Shown: in pieces, positions 45,678-55,066 of the stretch | How the letters are laid out: each line of letters opens with the position of its first letter | Numbering within the stretch: position 1 is the first letter of the stretch | From: Bacillus inaquosorum KCTC 13429 | GTDB taxonomy: Bacteria > Bacillota > Bacilli > Bacillales > Bacillaceae | Assembly (NCBI RefSeq): GCF_000332645.1 | Contig: NZ_AMXN01000001.1 | Coordinates: 248,001 to 312,000, forward strand | Direction: 5' to 3' | DNA length: 64,000 nt | Notes under the pieces: generated by a model | What the model saw: only the letters and a program-made list of their open reading frames with translations | What the model was told of the DNA's origin: nothing | Database searches by the model: none | Translations under genes and position numbers: made by a program

Positions 45678-45714
45678 AAAATAAATAACGGGCAAGATGC
45701 ACGTTATTTATTTT
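45678..45714 (-). promoter_or_regulatory. Intercistronic stem-loop between ptkA and ptpZ
   Basis: AAAATAAATAACG/CGTTATTTATTTT form a perfect 13-bp stem around an 11-base loop. The proximal arm contains the ptkA stop codon, and a short T run follows on the minus strand. It may act as a weak terminator or mRNA-stability element that lowers ptpZ relative to ptkA. Confidence 0.6.
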
Positions 45715-46420
45715 GTATGAAATTTTCCTTGTTTCCGTAATATCCGTATTCAGAGTGCTTCGAAAGCTTTTTGCCATTCATAATCGCCCCAAGGAGCTTG
45801 CTATTGCATGATTCGAGCGCCTCTTTTGCTTTTGCCGCTTGTTCTTTTTCTGTTTTTCCGCTTGAAATGACCAAAACAGAACCGTCTGCTACGTTGCCTA
45901 AAATCTGCGCATCCGCTACAGCGAGAATAGGCGGCGTATCAAAAATGACCATATCATACGCCGCACACGCTTCGTCTGCAAGCTCTTTCATCCACTTCGA
46001 GGAGAGTAGCTCGGCCGGGTTTGGCGGGATCGGCCCGCTCGTCAGCACTTCAAGATGTTTTTCATTTGAGGCTTGTACAGCCTGTTCCAGTGAGCTTTTC
46101 TTTAATAGAACAGATGTTAAGCCAATCATATTTTCTAGATGAAAGGCCGTATGTACCGTTGGTTTTCGCAAATCAGCATCAATCAGGAGCACTTTTTTTC
46201 CCTGCTGGGCAAATACGACAGCCAGGTTAGCGGCCGTCGTTGATTTTCCTTCTCCGGGACAGGCCGATGTGATCATCACTGATTTCATCTGGCGGTCCAC
46301 TGAAGCAAATTCTATATTCGTACGAATCGTCCGATATTGTTCAGAGTTCAAGGATTTCGGCTCTGTCATCGCAATGACATTCCTGCGCATCCAAGAGCCC
46401 CTGCTTTTTCTAAACGCCAA
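45704..46420 (-). CDS. ptkA: BY-type tyrosine kinase PtkA (YwqD)
   Basis: Bacterial tyrosine kinase catalytic domain: Walker A SACPGEGKSTTAA, Walker A' VLLIDADLRKPT, Walker B MVIFDTPPI, and the C-terminal tyrosine cluster EYGYYGNKE that is autophosphorylated. Targets in B. subtilis include Ugd and SSB proteins. The TTG at 46420 (after GGGGAGTGG) gives 238 residues; a longer in-frame start would extend into tkmA. It overlaps tkmA by 11 bases, and TkmA's C-terminal tail is needed to activate the kinase. Confidence 0.93.
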   Translation of the reverse strand: MAFRKSRGSWMRRNVIAMTEPKSLNSEQYRTIRTNIEFASVDRQMKSVMITSACPGEGKSTTAANLAVVFAQQGKKVLLIDADLRKPTVHTAFHLENMIGLTSVLLKKSSLEQAVQASNEKHLEVLTSGPIPPNPAELLSSKWMKELADEACAAYDMVIFDTPPILAVADAQILGNVADGSVLVISSGKTEKEQAAKAKEALESCNSKLLGAIMNGKKLSKHSEYGYYGNKENFIQNK

Positions 46421-47156
46421 AATGTCCACTCCCCGCTTTTTCAGATTGGATACCGTGTAAGCTCTTCGCTGTTTTCGGCTCATTCGCAATGGTGGAAACC
46501 GTCCCTAAAACCGGTATGTCCAGCAAGGATTCGAGCTGCTCTTCCGATTTGATCGTATTATCCAAATGCTCAAGCAGGAAGGCCAGTCCGATGCTTCCCG
46601 CCAATCCGGCCGCAAACGCGATGGCAATGTTAAGAAGCGGCTTTGGCGATACAGGTGAGGGATGTTCTGAAACCTCGGCTTTTGACAGAATACTGACATT
46701 GTCAACATTCATAATGGATGTGATTTTGTCTTTAAAGACAGATGCGATGGTATTGGCAATATGAGCCGCTGTTTCCGCGTTTTCATCCCTGACTGATATG
46801 TTGACCACTTGGGAGTCCTGTTCGCTGGATACGGTAATTTTGTCATTCAGCTCTTGAGATGTCATCGACAGGCCTATTTCTTTAATAACTTCATCTAAAA
46901 TCGCAGGGCTCTTAATGATGACGTTATACGTATTGATTAACTGAAGATTGGTTTGGACATCGTTAAATTGGACTTCTTTTTGGTCGTTTTTCGATTGATT
47001 GACCAGAATCTGAGTTGAATTTTCATAGATGGGTGTAAGTGCGAAGAAACTGATGAGTCCGCCGGCAGCAGTGGCAGCTGCGGTTACAATCATAATCAAA
47101 AGTATGCGTTTTGTTAACGTTGATAATATCTCTTTTAAACTAGTAGATTCTCCCAT
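46410..47156 (-). CDS. tkmA: Kinase modulator TkmA (YwqC)
   Basis: Membrane activator of PtkA, Wzz/CpsC-like chain-length family, 248 residues. Two membrane segments (about 17-38 and 173-195, with the PSPVSPKPLLNIAIAF proline-rich motif before TM2) flank an extracellular loop (QILVNQSKNDQ...). The C-terminal cytoplasmic tail contacts PtkA. ATG 47156 follows TTTGGAGG; an earlier in-frame start at 47219 lacks an RBS. First gene of the module. Confidence 0.94.
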   Translation of the reverse strand: MGESTSLKEILSTLTKRILLIMIVTAAATAAGGLISFFALTPIYENSTQILVNQSKNDQKEVQFNDVQTNLQLINTYNVIIKSPAILDEVIKEIGLSMTSQELNDKITVSSEQDSQVVNISVRDENAETAAHIANTIASVFKDKITSIMNVDNVSILSKAEVSEHPSPVSPKPLLNIAIAFAAGLAGSIGLAFLLEHLDNTIKSEEQLESLLDIPVLGTVSTIANEPKTAKSLHGIQSEKAGSGHFGV

Positions 47157-47359
47157 GATACCTCCAAATCTCTTATAGCATCCTTTTCCATCTACGATTA
47201 TACAACGTAGAAACCGCATTTCTCCAGCTTTTCACGTGACAATATTCGACAAATTTTCACAAAACGATATGGTGAGAATCTTTATGTAAGCGCTATATTT
47301 ATTGTCTTGACAAAGCTGCCTCTTTTTCTCCTATTCAGACAGCCACGTAATCTCGCATA

Positions 47360-47390
47360 AAAAAAATCCCGCAAAAGGCGTGCGGGATTC
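47360..47390 (-). terminator. Terminator after the 47-aa gene
   Basis: On the minus strand GAATCCCGC...GCGGGATTTTTTTT follows the stop at 47391 directly. Confidence 0.88.
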
Positions 47391-47534
47391 TTATGTTGCA
47401 TATCCATTTTTAATATGAGAAATCAAATTTTCAAGCATTTCCTTCGTCGTCATCTCAGATGACCGCTCACCAATTTCATGTGCATGCATCAAAATTTTCA
47501 GAAATTCCTCTTGATTCAATTTCTTTTCACTCAT
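47391..47534 (-). CDS. ywzD: Conserved small protein, probably YwzD
   Basis: A 47-residue ORF (MSEKKLNQEEFLKILMHAHE ... HIKNGYAT) on the minus strand with AAAGGAAC upstream and a terminator right after the stop. It is helical, soluble and charged, with no known domain. The length and position fit the small gene ywzD of 168; I am moderately sure of that name. It lies between tkmA and the divergent ywqB. Confidence 0.75.
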   Translation of the reverse strand: MSEKKLNQEEFLKILMHAHEIGERSSEMTTKEMLENLISHIKNGYAT

Positions 47535-47737
47535 CTTTTTGTTCCTTTCAGCTTCCATTAAGTTGAAAACACGATTATTATATGATGCCGGTTATCAATT
47601 TGCAATCTCTAATACATCATTCGACACATCCCATTTTTTATGTCCTTTTTTAGGAAAAACTTTTTCAGGCCGATGGGTTGCGATATAATAGAGAAATTGG
47701 ATCTTTTTATTACGTGACTCGGTTAGGAGCGATAATC

Positions 47738-49348
47738 ATGCTTCAGAATATGATTTCCAAAGACGATGTGCTGGCATCTGCTGAACAGTTAAAAGAACTT
47801 CTTCCTTACAATGAAGAAAATGTTCAGCTTATCAAAAAAGCCCTTATTTTATATCGGCAGGATTCAGTCTATCGTTTACAAGCGGTGAGTCCGACGGAAG
47901 TTACGGCTTATGTGCAGGATGTTGTGCCTGTGCGGGTCACATTGAACTTGTTTGTTATAGTCAAAAGCGGCTGTTCATGTCCGTCCGGAAGAATCTGCCG
48001 CCATATGCTGGCTGTGTTTTTATATGTATATGCAATGTTCGAGCGAGTGGGTACTTTTACAGAGTATTGGCTGGAGAGGGAAAAGCTTGAGGAAAGCAAA
48101 GAGCTCGTCCGCCGCCAGTTTCAGGAAAAGGTGCTGCCTAATGAAGAATCGCTTTCAAGCTGGCTTTCTTTTTTTGATTCAGAGTTTTCTCTCTGGCAGG
48201 CGCGCACGCCGGAAGGCAGCCAAAACATGCAGGGCCTCTATTACGGCTACCTGTCCGCATTAAAAAAGCATGCGCCGAACAAGCCGGAGCTGAAAAGCCT
48301 GTATCAGATTCATTCCGCAATTGCGGTTTGGCTTCGCATGTTCACATTGATTGAAGCGGGCAAGCTAAACCCCGAGCAAGACTTTTATTCCCTCAATCCG
48401 TACGTTGAACAGCTGATGGATACAATCTACAGCTCTATTGATAAATTAAAAACATACGCGCTGTCTTTTGCGCTTGATCCATTTTTGGAAAAAACACCGG
48501 ATGTTGTCCGAAACTTGCTGTTGAAAGAAGAAATTTTTCAATATGAACGCATCCGCATCTTCGGTGAAATTTGGAGTGCGCTGCTGTCGCGGCCAAAATG
48601 GGTGGCGCGTGAACAGGAGATTTTGAAAAAAGAAGCCGGACGGCGTTTTTCTCCTGAATTGCAATTCGGCCGCCTACATTTGGAATTCCTGCAGAAAAAT
48701 GATGACGTTATTTTTGCGGAAGCTGATCAATTCCCGCCGGAAGCGCTGCCATATACATTTCAGTGGCTGAGTGAAATCACTGCCAAGAAGGATTGGAAAC
48801 GGCTGAAAACATGGTACCAGCGGATTGAACCGATTGCGATGGGTTATACGAAGCTGGATAAGCCGTTTAAAGAGATTCGCGACGTGATCGGCGAGCTGTT
48901 CCTTCTGCTGAATGCCTATGTGAAGCAAACCAATGACCAAGCGCTGTTTGAACGCTATGCTGCGGGCTGTCTGCCGTATACGTTCACAGAATACAGCCAT
49001 CATTTATATGAGAAGAAACGATATGCCGAGTGGATCGAGATTCACAGCCTTGTCGGCTTTTCCATCTATGAAATGGATAAAATCATGCTGAAGGAAATTG
49101 CAGCGAGCGACCCGGAGGCCCTTATACCGGCTTATCACAGAGAAGTGGCCTTTTTCATCGATCAGAAGAACCGCAGCTCGTACAAGGAAGCCGCCCGGTA
49201 TTTGAAAAAATTGCGCACCCTGTACAGAAAAGCGAAGAAACTGAAGGTGTGGGAGCGGTATATTCAGCAGCTGAGCTCGCATTACAAGCGCCTGCGCGCA
49301 CTTCAAGAAGAACTGCAGAAAGGAAAGTTGATTGATGGCGAGTCTTAA
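47738..49348 (+). CDS. ywqB: SWIM zinc-finger protein YwqB
   Basis: A 536-residue cytosolic protein with a SWIM zinc finger near residue 70: KSGCSCPSGRICRHMLAVF supplies the CxC...CxH ligands. The rest is helical and of unknown fold. ATG 47738 follows TTAGGAGCG; a longer in-frame start at 47678 has no RBS. It ends inside the start of ywqA (14-base overlap), so the two are coupled. SWIM proteins next to SNF2 helicases are a recurring pair, suggesting a DNA-associated complex. No partner function is established here. Confidence 0.88.
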   Translation: MLQNMISKDDVLASAEQLKELLPYNEENVQLIKKALILYRQDSVYRLQAVSPTEVTAYVQDVVPVRVTLNLFVIVKSGCSCPSGRICRHMLAVFLYVYAMFERVGTFTEYWLEREKLEESKELVRRQFQEKVLPNEESLSSWLSFFDSEFSLWQARTPEGSQNMQGLYYGYLSALKKHAPNKPELKSLYQIHSAIAVWLRMFTLIEAGKLNPEQDFYSLNPYVEQLMDTIYSSIDKLKTYALSFALDPFLEKTPDVVRNLLLKEEIFQYERIRIFGEIWSALLSRPKWVAREQEILKKEAGRRFSPELQFGRLHLEFLQKNDDVIFAEADQFPPEALPYTFQWLSEITAKKDWKRLKTWYQRIEPIAMGYTKLDKPFKEIRDVIGELFLLLNAYVKQTNDQALFERYAAGCLPYTFTEYSHHLYEKKRYAEWIEIHSLVGFSIYEMDKIMLKEIAASDPEALIPAYHREVAFFIDQKNRSSYKEAARYLKKLRTLYRKAKKLKVWERYIQQLSSHYKRLRALQEELQKGKLIDGES

Positions 49349-52103
49349 AGAAATTCTCATTCACGTCGAACAAATGGAAGATGGGTCATTTACACTCTCA
49401 GCTTTTGATGAGAATGAGCAGCCTCTTCCCTACAGCCATATGAAAAAGCATTTGTTCCAATGGCACGAATCCTCATTTTACGGAACCTTTCTTGAGGATG
49501 TCAGCTTCATTGGGACAACCGCTGTTTTGCTTTCTCCATGGATGACTGTAGAGCTTCTCGGCAAAAACTCGTTCAACTCATTCAGCTCCGTACAGCTTAC
49601 TGAAGAAACGGAGCCGCTGATCGAGGCGGCATCGACCATCTATGAATTTATCGCAGACGGCGATTTTCTGCCTGACTATGAAGCATGGACAAACGGTGTT
49701 TTTCGCTGGAAGGACCGCGACAATATACTGGATGGCTTTACTGCGGATTGGTTTTCCGCTGCAGTGCAGGACTACATCCAATACGACGATGACCTGCGGG
49801 AGAAATGGGAACACATCAAGGAGAAATCGCCTGCGGTCACGACATTCCGCGGACATTTTCTCGATGAAGAGGATTTTCTTGAAGGGATCGGCTGGATTGA
49901 CGATCAATCTCCATTTACAGTCGGCCTGCGCTTAAATGAACCAGACTTTGACGGAGACGATTGGAAAATCGAAGTGTTTTTACGCGATAAAAAGAGCGGC
50001 GCTATTGAATTCTTTGACGGGCTGAAGAGCCTCAAAAGATCGTGGCAGGCATACAGCGATAAAATCGCGCGTGAACAGGACCGCTTTCACAGAACGGTTC
50101 CGTGGCTCTCATTTGATTCCGGGACAACGCTGATTTCAGAGGAAGAAGCCTGGATATTCCTGTCGGAAGCGAGTGAGACGCTTGTCGATATGGGCGTTGA
50201 AATTCTCCTCCCATCCTGGTGGCAGATTGTCAGAGACAGCAGCATGATGCTGAAAGCAAAAGTGTCGTCCGCCCCGCGCGGCGAGTCATTTGTCGGCATG
50301 AATGCGCTGCTTGATTTCAACTGGCGGTTTGCGACAAATGGAATTGAGCTGACTGAGGCTGAATTTAATGAGCTTGTCGCCAGCAACAGACGCCTCGTTA
50401 ATATCCGCGGGCAATGGGTAAAAATTGATCCGCAGTTTATTAAACAGATGAAGCGACTGATGGAAAAAGCGGAATCAGAAGGACTCCACATGTCTGATAT
50501 TCTGGCTCGCGAGCTAATGGATCAGCAAGAAGGCGGGCTGGAGGATTCAGATCTGATTGATACATCCGCTTTTGCCGGCATTCAATTTGATCTGTCCAAA
50601 CAGCTTAGGTCACTGATTCGGAAGCTCACTGCCGCTGAAAACCTGCCGGAGCACGAAGTCAGTCCTTCTTTCAAAGGGACACTCCGACCTTATCAGAAAT
50701 ACGGCATGAACTGGCTGCTGTTTCTGCGGGAAAGCGGTTTTGGCGCCTGTCTGGCTGACGATATGGGTCTTGGGAAAACGATTCAAATGATCGCCTATTT
50801 CCTTCACGTGAAGGAAAGCGGCCGGCAAAAAACGCCGAATTTGATTATCGCGCCGACATCCGTACTCGGCAACTGGCAGCGGGAGCTTCAAACCTTTGCC
50901 CCTGATCTGTCTGTCGCGCTCCATTATGGGCCGCGCCGTCCAAAGGGTGATGATTTCGCTGCGCATTACGAAACCGCAGATGTGGTACTCACTTCATACG
51001 GGCTGTCGCATGCCGATGCTGAAGAGCTGTCTTCTGTGACATGGAACACGATCTGCCTTGATGAAGCGCAAAATATTAAAAATGCGCATACGAAACAATC
51101 ACGCGCAATCAGAAAGCTCAAAGGGCTTCACCATATCGCGCTGAGCGGGACTCCAATGGAAAACCGTTTGACCGAGCTGTGGTCCATTTTTGACTTCATG
51201 AATAAAGGCTACCTCGGCAGTTTGACAGGCTTCCATAAACGGTATGTGCTGCCGATTGAAAAAGACCGGGACGAAAAGAGAATCGGTCAGCTTCAGCAAT
51301 TAATACGGCCGTTCCTTCTCCGGCGGACGAAACGGGACGAGGAGGTCGCGCTTAATCTTCCTGAGAAGCTGGAAGAAAAAGAATTTATCCCGCTCTCAGC
51401 CGAACAGGCGTCACTTTATGAACAGCTTGTCAAAGACACATTTGACCATATGACGTCTCTGACCGGCATGCAGCGAAAAGCGCTGATTCTCAGCATGCTC
51501 GGACGGCTCAAGCAAATTTGCGACCATCCTGCACTCTATTTAAAAGAAGATCAAACCGAGCTGCTGGCCGGCAGATCAGTCAAGCTCGAAAAATTGCTGG
51601 AACTCATGACAGCGATTCGCGCCCAAAACGAAAGCTGCCTCATTTTCACGCAATACATTCAGATGGGGAACATGATGAAAAGGCTGCTTGAAAAAACGTT
51701 CGGCGAACCTGTGCAATTTCTAAACGGAAGCCTCTCCAAGCAAGAGCGGGATTCACTCGTTGAGAGATTCCAGAAGAAAGAATACCCGACACTCATTCTT
51801 TCACTCAAAGCTGGAGGCACCGGACTTAATTTGACCGCCGCCAATCACGTCATCCATTATGACAGATGGTGGAACCCGGCGGTTGAAAATCAAGCGACTG
51901 ACCGGGCATACCGCATTGGCCAGGAGCGCTTTGTCCACGTTCATAAAATGATTACAACGGGAACAATCGAAGAAAAAATTGATGTCATGCTCGAATCGAA
52001 GCAAACCCTGAACGATCAAATTATCCAAAGTGAAAACTGGATTACCGAGCTTTCCACACAGGAACTCGAAGAATTGTTTACATTAAGCGCCTCAGCGCAA
52101 TAA
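49335..52103 (+). CDS. ywqA: SNF2-family DNA helicase/ATPase YwqA
   Basis: SWI/SNF2-type superfamily 2 translocase of 922 residues. The N-terminal half (1-430) is the bacterial SNF2-associated region. The ATPase core begins LRPYQKYGMNWL with motif I ADDMGLGKTIQM (about 475), Ia APTSVLGNWQRE, II DEAQNIKN, III LSGTPMENRL, IV ESCLIFTQY, V GGTGLNLTAANHVIHYDRWW and VI QATDRAYRIGQ. ATG 49335 follows AGAAAGGAAAG. A terminator follows the stop. It probably remodels DNA-protein complexes with YwqB; the biological role is not established. Confidence 0.93.
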   Translation: MASLKEILIHVEQMEDGSFTLSAFDENEQPLPYSHMKKHLFQWHESSFYGTFLEDVSFIGTTAVLLSPWMTVELLGKNSFNSFSSVQLTEETEPLIEAASTIYEFIADGDFLPDYEAWTNGVFRWKDRDNILDGFTADWFSAAVQDYIQYDDDLREKWEHIKEKSPAVTTFRGHFLDEEDFLEGIGWIDDQSPFTVGLRLNEPDFDGDDWKIEVFLRDKKSGAIEFFDGLKSLKRSWQAYSDKIAREQDRFHRTVPWLSFDSGTTLISEEEAWIFLSEASETLVDMGVEILLPSWWQIVRDSSMMLKAKVSSAPRGESFVGMNALLDFNWRFATNGIELTEAEFNELVASNRRLVNIRGQWVKIDPQFIKQMKRLMEKAESEGLHMSDILARELMDQQEGGLEDSDLIDTSAFAGIQFDLSKQLRSLIRKLTAAENLPEHEVSPSFKGTLRPYQKYGMNWLLFLRESGFGACLADDMGLGKTIQMIAYFLHVKESGRQKTPNLIIAPTSVLGNWQRELQTFAPDLSVALHYGPRRPKGDDFAAHYETADVVLTSYGLSHADAEELSSVTWNTICLDEAQNIKNAHTKQSRAIRKLKGLHHIALSGTPMENRLTELWSIFDFMNKGYLGSLTGFHKRYVLPIEKDRDEKRIGQLQQLIRPFLLRRTKRDEEVALNLPEKLEEKEFIPLSAEQASLYEQLVKDTFDHMTSLTGMQRKALILSMLGRLKQICDHPALYLKEDQTELLAGRSVKLEKLLELMTAIRAQNESCLIFTQYIQMGNMMKRLLEKTFGEPVQFLNGSLSKQERDSLVERFQKKEYPTLILSLKAGGTGLNLTAANHVIHYDRWWNPAVENQATDRAYRIGQERFVHVHKMITTGTIEEKIDVMLESKQTLNDQIIQSENWITELSTQELEELFTLSASAQ

Positions 52104-52112
52104 TTGACTATA

Positions 52113-52146
52113 AAAAAAGCTGGCTCCTGAAAGAGCCAGCTTTTTT
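52113..52146. terminator. ywqA terminator
   Basis: AAAAAAGCTGGCTC...GAGCCAGCTTTTTT is a perfect 14-bp stem, ten bases after ywqA. Confidence 0.93.
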
Positions 52147-52230
52147 CCGTTCATAGCCGTCACGCCGAATTTTCAAAGAATCCGTTACGCCGGTTATCAA
52201 CAGGATGCACGTTTGGTGCAGCATATAAAC

Positions 52231-53088
52231 CTACAGCAAATTCTTAATCATATGTGCGACACCGTGTTCGTCATTGGTCAAGGTGACAGCATTAGCGATC
52301 GCTTTGATATCTTCCCGCGCATTGCCCATCGCTACACCTTTTCCCGCAGCCTCCAGCATCGATTTGTCATTTAAACTGTCACCTACAGCTGCGGTTTCTT
52401 CGATCGGAATATTCAGCCGTTCCGCAAGCCTCTCCAGCGCCTGCCCCTTGGAAGCTTTGCGGGCAGAAAGCTCAAAGTTATGCTCAGCCGAACTGACAAG
52501 CGTCAAATCTTCAGCATGCTCATATCTTTTCCAGCCTGCCTCAAGCTTCTCTTTGAGGAAAGAAAAACCGAGAATATTATAAAAGTCGATCTCCTGATCG
52601 GTCTCAAACAGTTCTTGAAACGAGCCAATGTAAGCGAAACCGGATTGGCTGTATTGCACCTCGGCCGCCTGCATAAGGACAGAAAGATCCGCTTCCGGAT
52701 TCGCGCTCTTAAATCGGTCCAGCTCAACATCAAGTAGTTCTCTCCCGTTTTGCGGCGTATAAATGGCTGAACCTGTGAATACCTCGTAGTAATAGTTTTC
52801 TGACTCAAGCCATGAGAGAATGTCATACGCCCGTTGTTTCTCAATGGTTTCCTGATGATAAAGCCTGCCGTCAGGATCGTGAATGACGGCGCCGTTTGCG
52901 CTGATGACCCACGTTTTGATCTCGAGCGGCTCAAAAATCGATTCAACATCAAAATAAGCGCGCCCAGTTGACACCACTACTTCAATGCCGTCTTTCTGCG
53001 CCTGACGCAGCGCATTTTCATTTTCCAAGCTTACCTGATGCTTGCTGTTGAGTAAGGTTCCATCTAAGTCAATCGCAATTAATTTCAC
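52231..53088 (-). CDS. ywpJ: HAD-family phosphatase YwpJ (PhoC)
   Basis: Cof-type HAD phosphatase of 285 residues, paralogous to ywtE: MKLIAIDLDGTLLNSKH (nucleophile Asp8), VSTGRAYFD (motif II), ARKASKGQAL (motif III Lys) and GDSLNDKSM (motif IV). Sugar phosphates are probable substrates; the operon partner GlcR responds to glucose metabolism, so it may remove an inhibitory sugar phosphate. It starts five bases after the glcR stop, so it is coupled to glcR. Confidence 0.9.
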   Translation of the reverse strand: MKLIAIDLDGTLLNSKHQVSLENENALRQAQKDGIEVVVSTGRAYFDVESIFEPLEIKTWVISANGAVIHDPDGRLYHQETIEKQRAYDILSWLESENYYYEVFTGSAIYTPQNGRELLDVELDRFKSANPEADLSVLMQAAEVQYSQSGFAYIGSFQELFETDQEIDFYNILGFSFLKEKLEAGWKRYEHAEDLTLVSSAEHNFELSARKASKGQALERLAERLNIPIEETAAVGDSLNDKSMLEAAGKGVAMGNAREDIKAIANAVTLTNDEHGVAHMIKNLL

Positions 53089-53093
53089 GTTTG

Positions 53094-53870
53094 TCAGCCC
53101 TTTCCTTCATCCTGCTCTGTCACGAGAAGTTCCACACCGTTACGGTCAAGCAAGTCACAAAACGCCTGATTCGGCAGCCTGTCTGTGATCAACAGATCGA
53201 TTTCACTCAGCTCCGCATACTGATAAAAACTGGTGCTTCCGAGTTTCGAATGATCTGCAAGTGCGATCACCTGCTTTGCCTGCTGAATCATTTTTCGCTT
53301 TACCATGCCATCTTCTTCATGCGCAATTGTAATGCCATGCTCAGAAATACCGACCACACCGATCAGCGCTTTATCGACGTGATAGCTTGAAAGCTTTTCA
53401 ATCACAGAGGCGCCGTACAGAAACCGGTGCTCCTTTTCCAGCTTGCCCCCGAGCAGATAGATTTCAATTCCCTCTTTATTGGACAGCACTTCCGCGAGAT
53501 TAATCGAGTTGGTAATCACCGTACAATCATCCGCATTCAAATGCTTTGCACATGCCTGAACGGTTGTAGAGGCGTCTAAAATCACCCGGTCACCATCATG
53601 AATGAGCGATGCGGCAAGCCTGCCGATCTTGTTTTTTTCCTCGGACACTGTTTTCAATCGGCCTGAATAACTTTGAATTTTCTGATGCACAGTCGGCAAA
53701 ATGGCACCGCCCCTTGTGCGGATAATGGCATTCTGTTCCTCCAGCTTCACGAGGTCACGTCTCGCTGTATCCCTTGACACTTGAAGGAGCGTACAGATCT
53801 GCTCCGTTGTAATTCGGTTATGCTGTTTTAAAAAGTCCAAAATCGCTACTAATCTTTCTTCTTGGTACAC
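53094..53870 (-). CDS. glcR: DeoR-family repressor GlcR (YwpI)
   Basis: DeoR-type regulator of 258 residues linked to carbon catabolite signalling. The N-terminal HTH reads ERLVAILDFLKQHNRITTEQI...SRDTARRDLVKLEE, followed by the DeoRC sensor domain binding phosphorylated sugars (DASTTVQACA, IGVVGISEHGI). The GTG at 53870 after AAAAGGAATGAGGG places the HTH at the N-terminus; an in-frame ATG at 53978 is unlikely. It forms a glcR-ywpJ operon. Confidence 0.92.
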   Translation of the reverse strand: MYQEERLVAILDFLKQHNRITTEQICTLLQVSRDTARRDLVKLEEQNAIIRTRGGAILPTVHQKIQSYSGRLKTVSEEKNKIGRLAASLIHDGDRVILDASTTVQACAKHLNADDCTVITNSINLAEVLSNKEGIEIYLLGGKLEKEHRFLYGASVIEKLSSYHVDKALIGVVGISEHGITIAHEEDGMVKRKMIQQAKQVIALADHSKLGSTSFYQYAELSEIDLLITDRLPNQAFCDLLDRNGVELLVTEQDEGKG

Positions 53871-53991
53871 GCCCTCATTCCTTTTCTTATCAATCATCTT
53901 TAAGTAATTATAAGTTTTTAATGAGTTGCAATCAACATTATTAAGTGTTTTTAAGCAAAAATGCATCATAAGAACCAATTTTTCCTAAAAA

Positions 53992-54017
53992 GAAAAAAAC
54001 CAGTCTGGTCGACTGGT
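53992..54017 (-). terminator. ssbB terminator
   Basis: On the minus strand ACCAGTC-GACCA-GACTGGTTTTTTT lies about 75 bases downstream of the ssbB stop. Confidence 0.85.
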
Positions 54018-54089
54018 CAGTTTTGAGGGGATGATTCGGAGATCCGGATAATCGTGAATGGATAGAAATCGGGAGGAGCAGGGGTTATG

Positions 54090-54431
54090 TCAATCGGCCG
54101 TTTTTTCCCGGGGTTTAGGGTCCATAAAACGAACAGTATCAGCCAACACTTCCGTTACATACACGTTAACGCCTTCTGCGTTTTCATAGCTCCTTGTCTG
54201 GATCCGTCCGCTTACGCCGACGAGAGAACCTTTTTGGCAATACAACGCCGTGTTTTCAGCAGTTTTTCTCCAAAGCGTGCAATTGACATAATCGGCCTCA
54301 ATTTCACCTGAAGCATTTTTGAAGCTGCGGTTTACCGCGAGCGTAACGTGTGCAACTGCCGCACCGGCGGAAGTGTAGCGAAGCTCAGGATCTTTTGTAA
54401 GACGTCCGACAAGCATGACCTGATTGAACAT
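54090..54431 (-). CDS. ssbB: Competence-associated single-strand DNA-binding protein SsbB
   Basis: OB-fold ssDNA-binding protein of 113 residues: [20 protein letters not shown]...[18 protein letters not shown], with the C-terminus ending PKPREKTAD, lacking the acidic DDDIPF-type tip of SsbA. In B. subtilis SsbB protects incoming DNA during transformation and is ComK-dependent. AT-rich runs AAAGTCATTTTT and AAGCGTTTTTCTTTT upstream (minus strand, 54483-54510 area) could be ComK AT-boxes. RBS AGGAGAGGAGG. Confidence 0.94.
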   Translation of the reverse strand: MFNQVMLVGRLTKDPELRYTSAGAAVAHVTLAVNRSFKNASGEIEADYVNCTLWRKTAENTALYCQKGSLVGVSGRIQTRSYENAEGVNVYVTEVLADTVRFMDPKPREKTAD

Positions 54432-54507
54432 GCGATTCCTCCTCTCCTTGCGGTTATATGTATTGTAGATGATGCAATGAGAAAAGAAAAACGCTTAAAA
54501 ATGACTT

Positions 54508-54891
54508 TCAGCCTCTGTTTTTATCTTTCGTTTTCATTTTTCCTTCAGCTAAAAACATCTTTTGTTTTTTCCCTTTAAAGAAATATGTACTTTTTAAAAA
54601 ACGGAAAAAGATTTGCTTTGTCAGCCAATTTTGCGTATTCATGCACACATAGGAAGAACCATCCCATGCAAACCACTGAAAGCTCAGTTTTTTTTCCGGC
54701 AATGACACCTCAATTTTATACTGCTCCATGCCGTCGTGTGTTTCGTATAAAAAACTCATCCTCCCTTTTGTGTTCAAATGGACTTCAAAAACTTCTTTAC
54801 GGCTTAATATATATGCTTCATCCTTTTGAATCAAACGGTTTTCAGAAGGAGTGCCGTCAATGTAAATTTCTTTTAAACGAAATTGATTCAT
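54508..54891 (-). CDS. ywpG: Conserved protein YwpG
   Basis: A 127-residue basic protein (MNQFRLKEIYIDGTPSENRL ... KMKTKDKNRG) of unknown function, beta-rich in the first 70 residues (FEVHLNTKGRMSFLYE, YKIEVSLPEKKLSFQWF) with a Lys-rich tail. ATG 54891 follows GGAGAGATGTG; it is divergent from ywpF. No membrane segment and no catalytic motif are seen. The name is from position and resemblance to the 168 protein. Confidence 0.82.
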   Translation of the reverse strand: MNQFRLKEIYIDGTPSENRLIQKDEAYILSRKEVFEVHLNTKGRMSFLYETHDGMEQYKIEVSLPEKKLSFQWFAWDGSSYVCMNTQNWLTKQIFFRFLKSTYFFKGKKQKMFLAEGKMKTKDKNRG

Positions 54892-55066
54892 ACACATCTC
54901 TCCGTAATCCATAGTCAGTTACAGTATAATGAAAAAATAGAAATTATTAAATGTTTCACCAATATGAAATTCTTTAGCCCCGGCATTGCAGCGTTTTTTC
55001 CTCTAAAAAGTTTATGTTATAATGGAAGGCAAGAAATCTTTGGAAGTAATCGGGGTGAGAAAAGAA

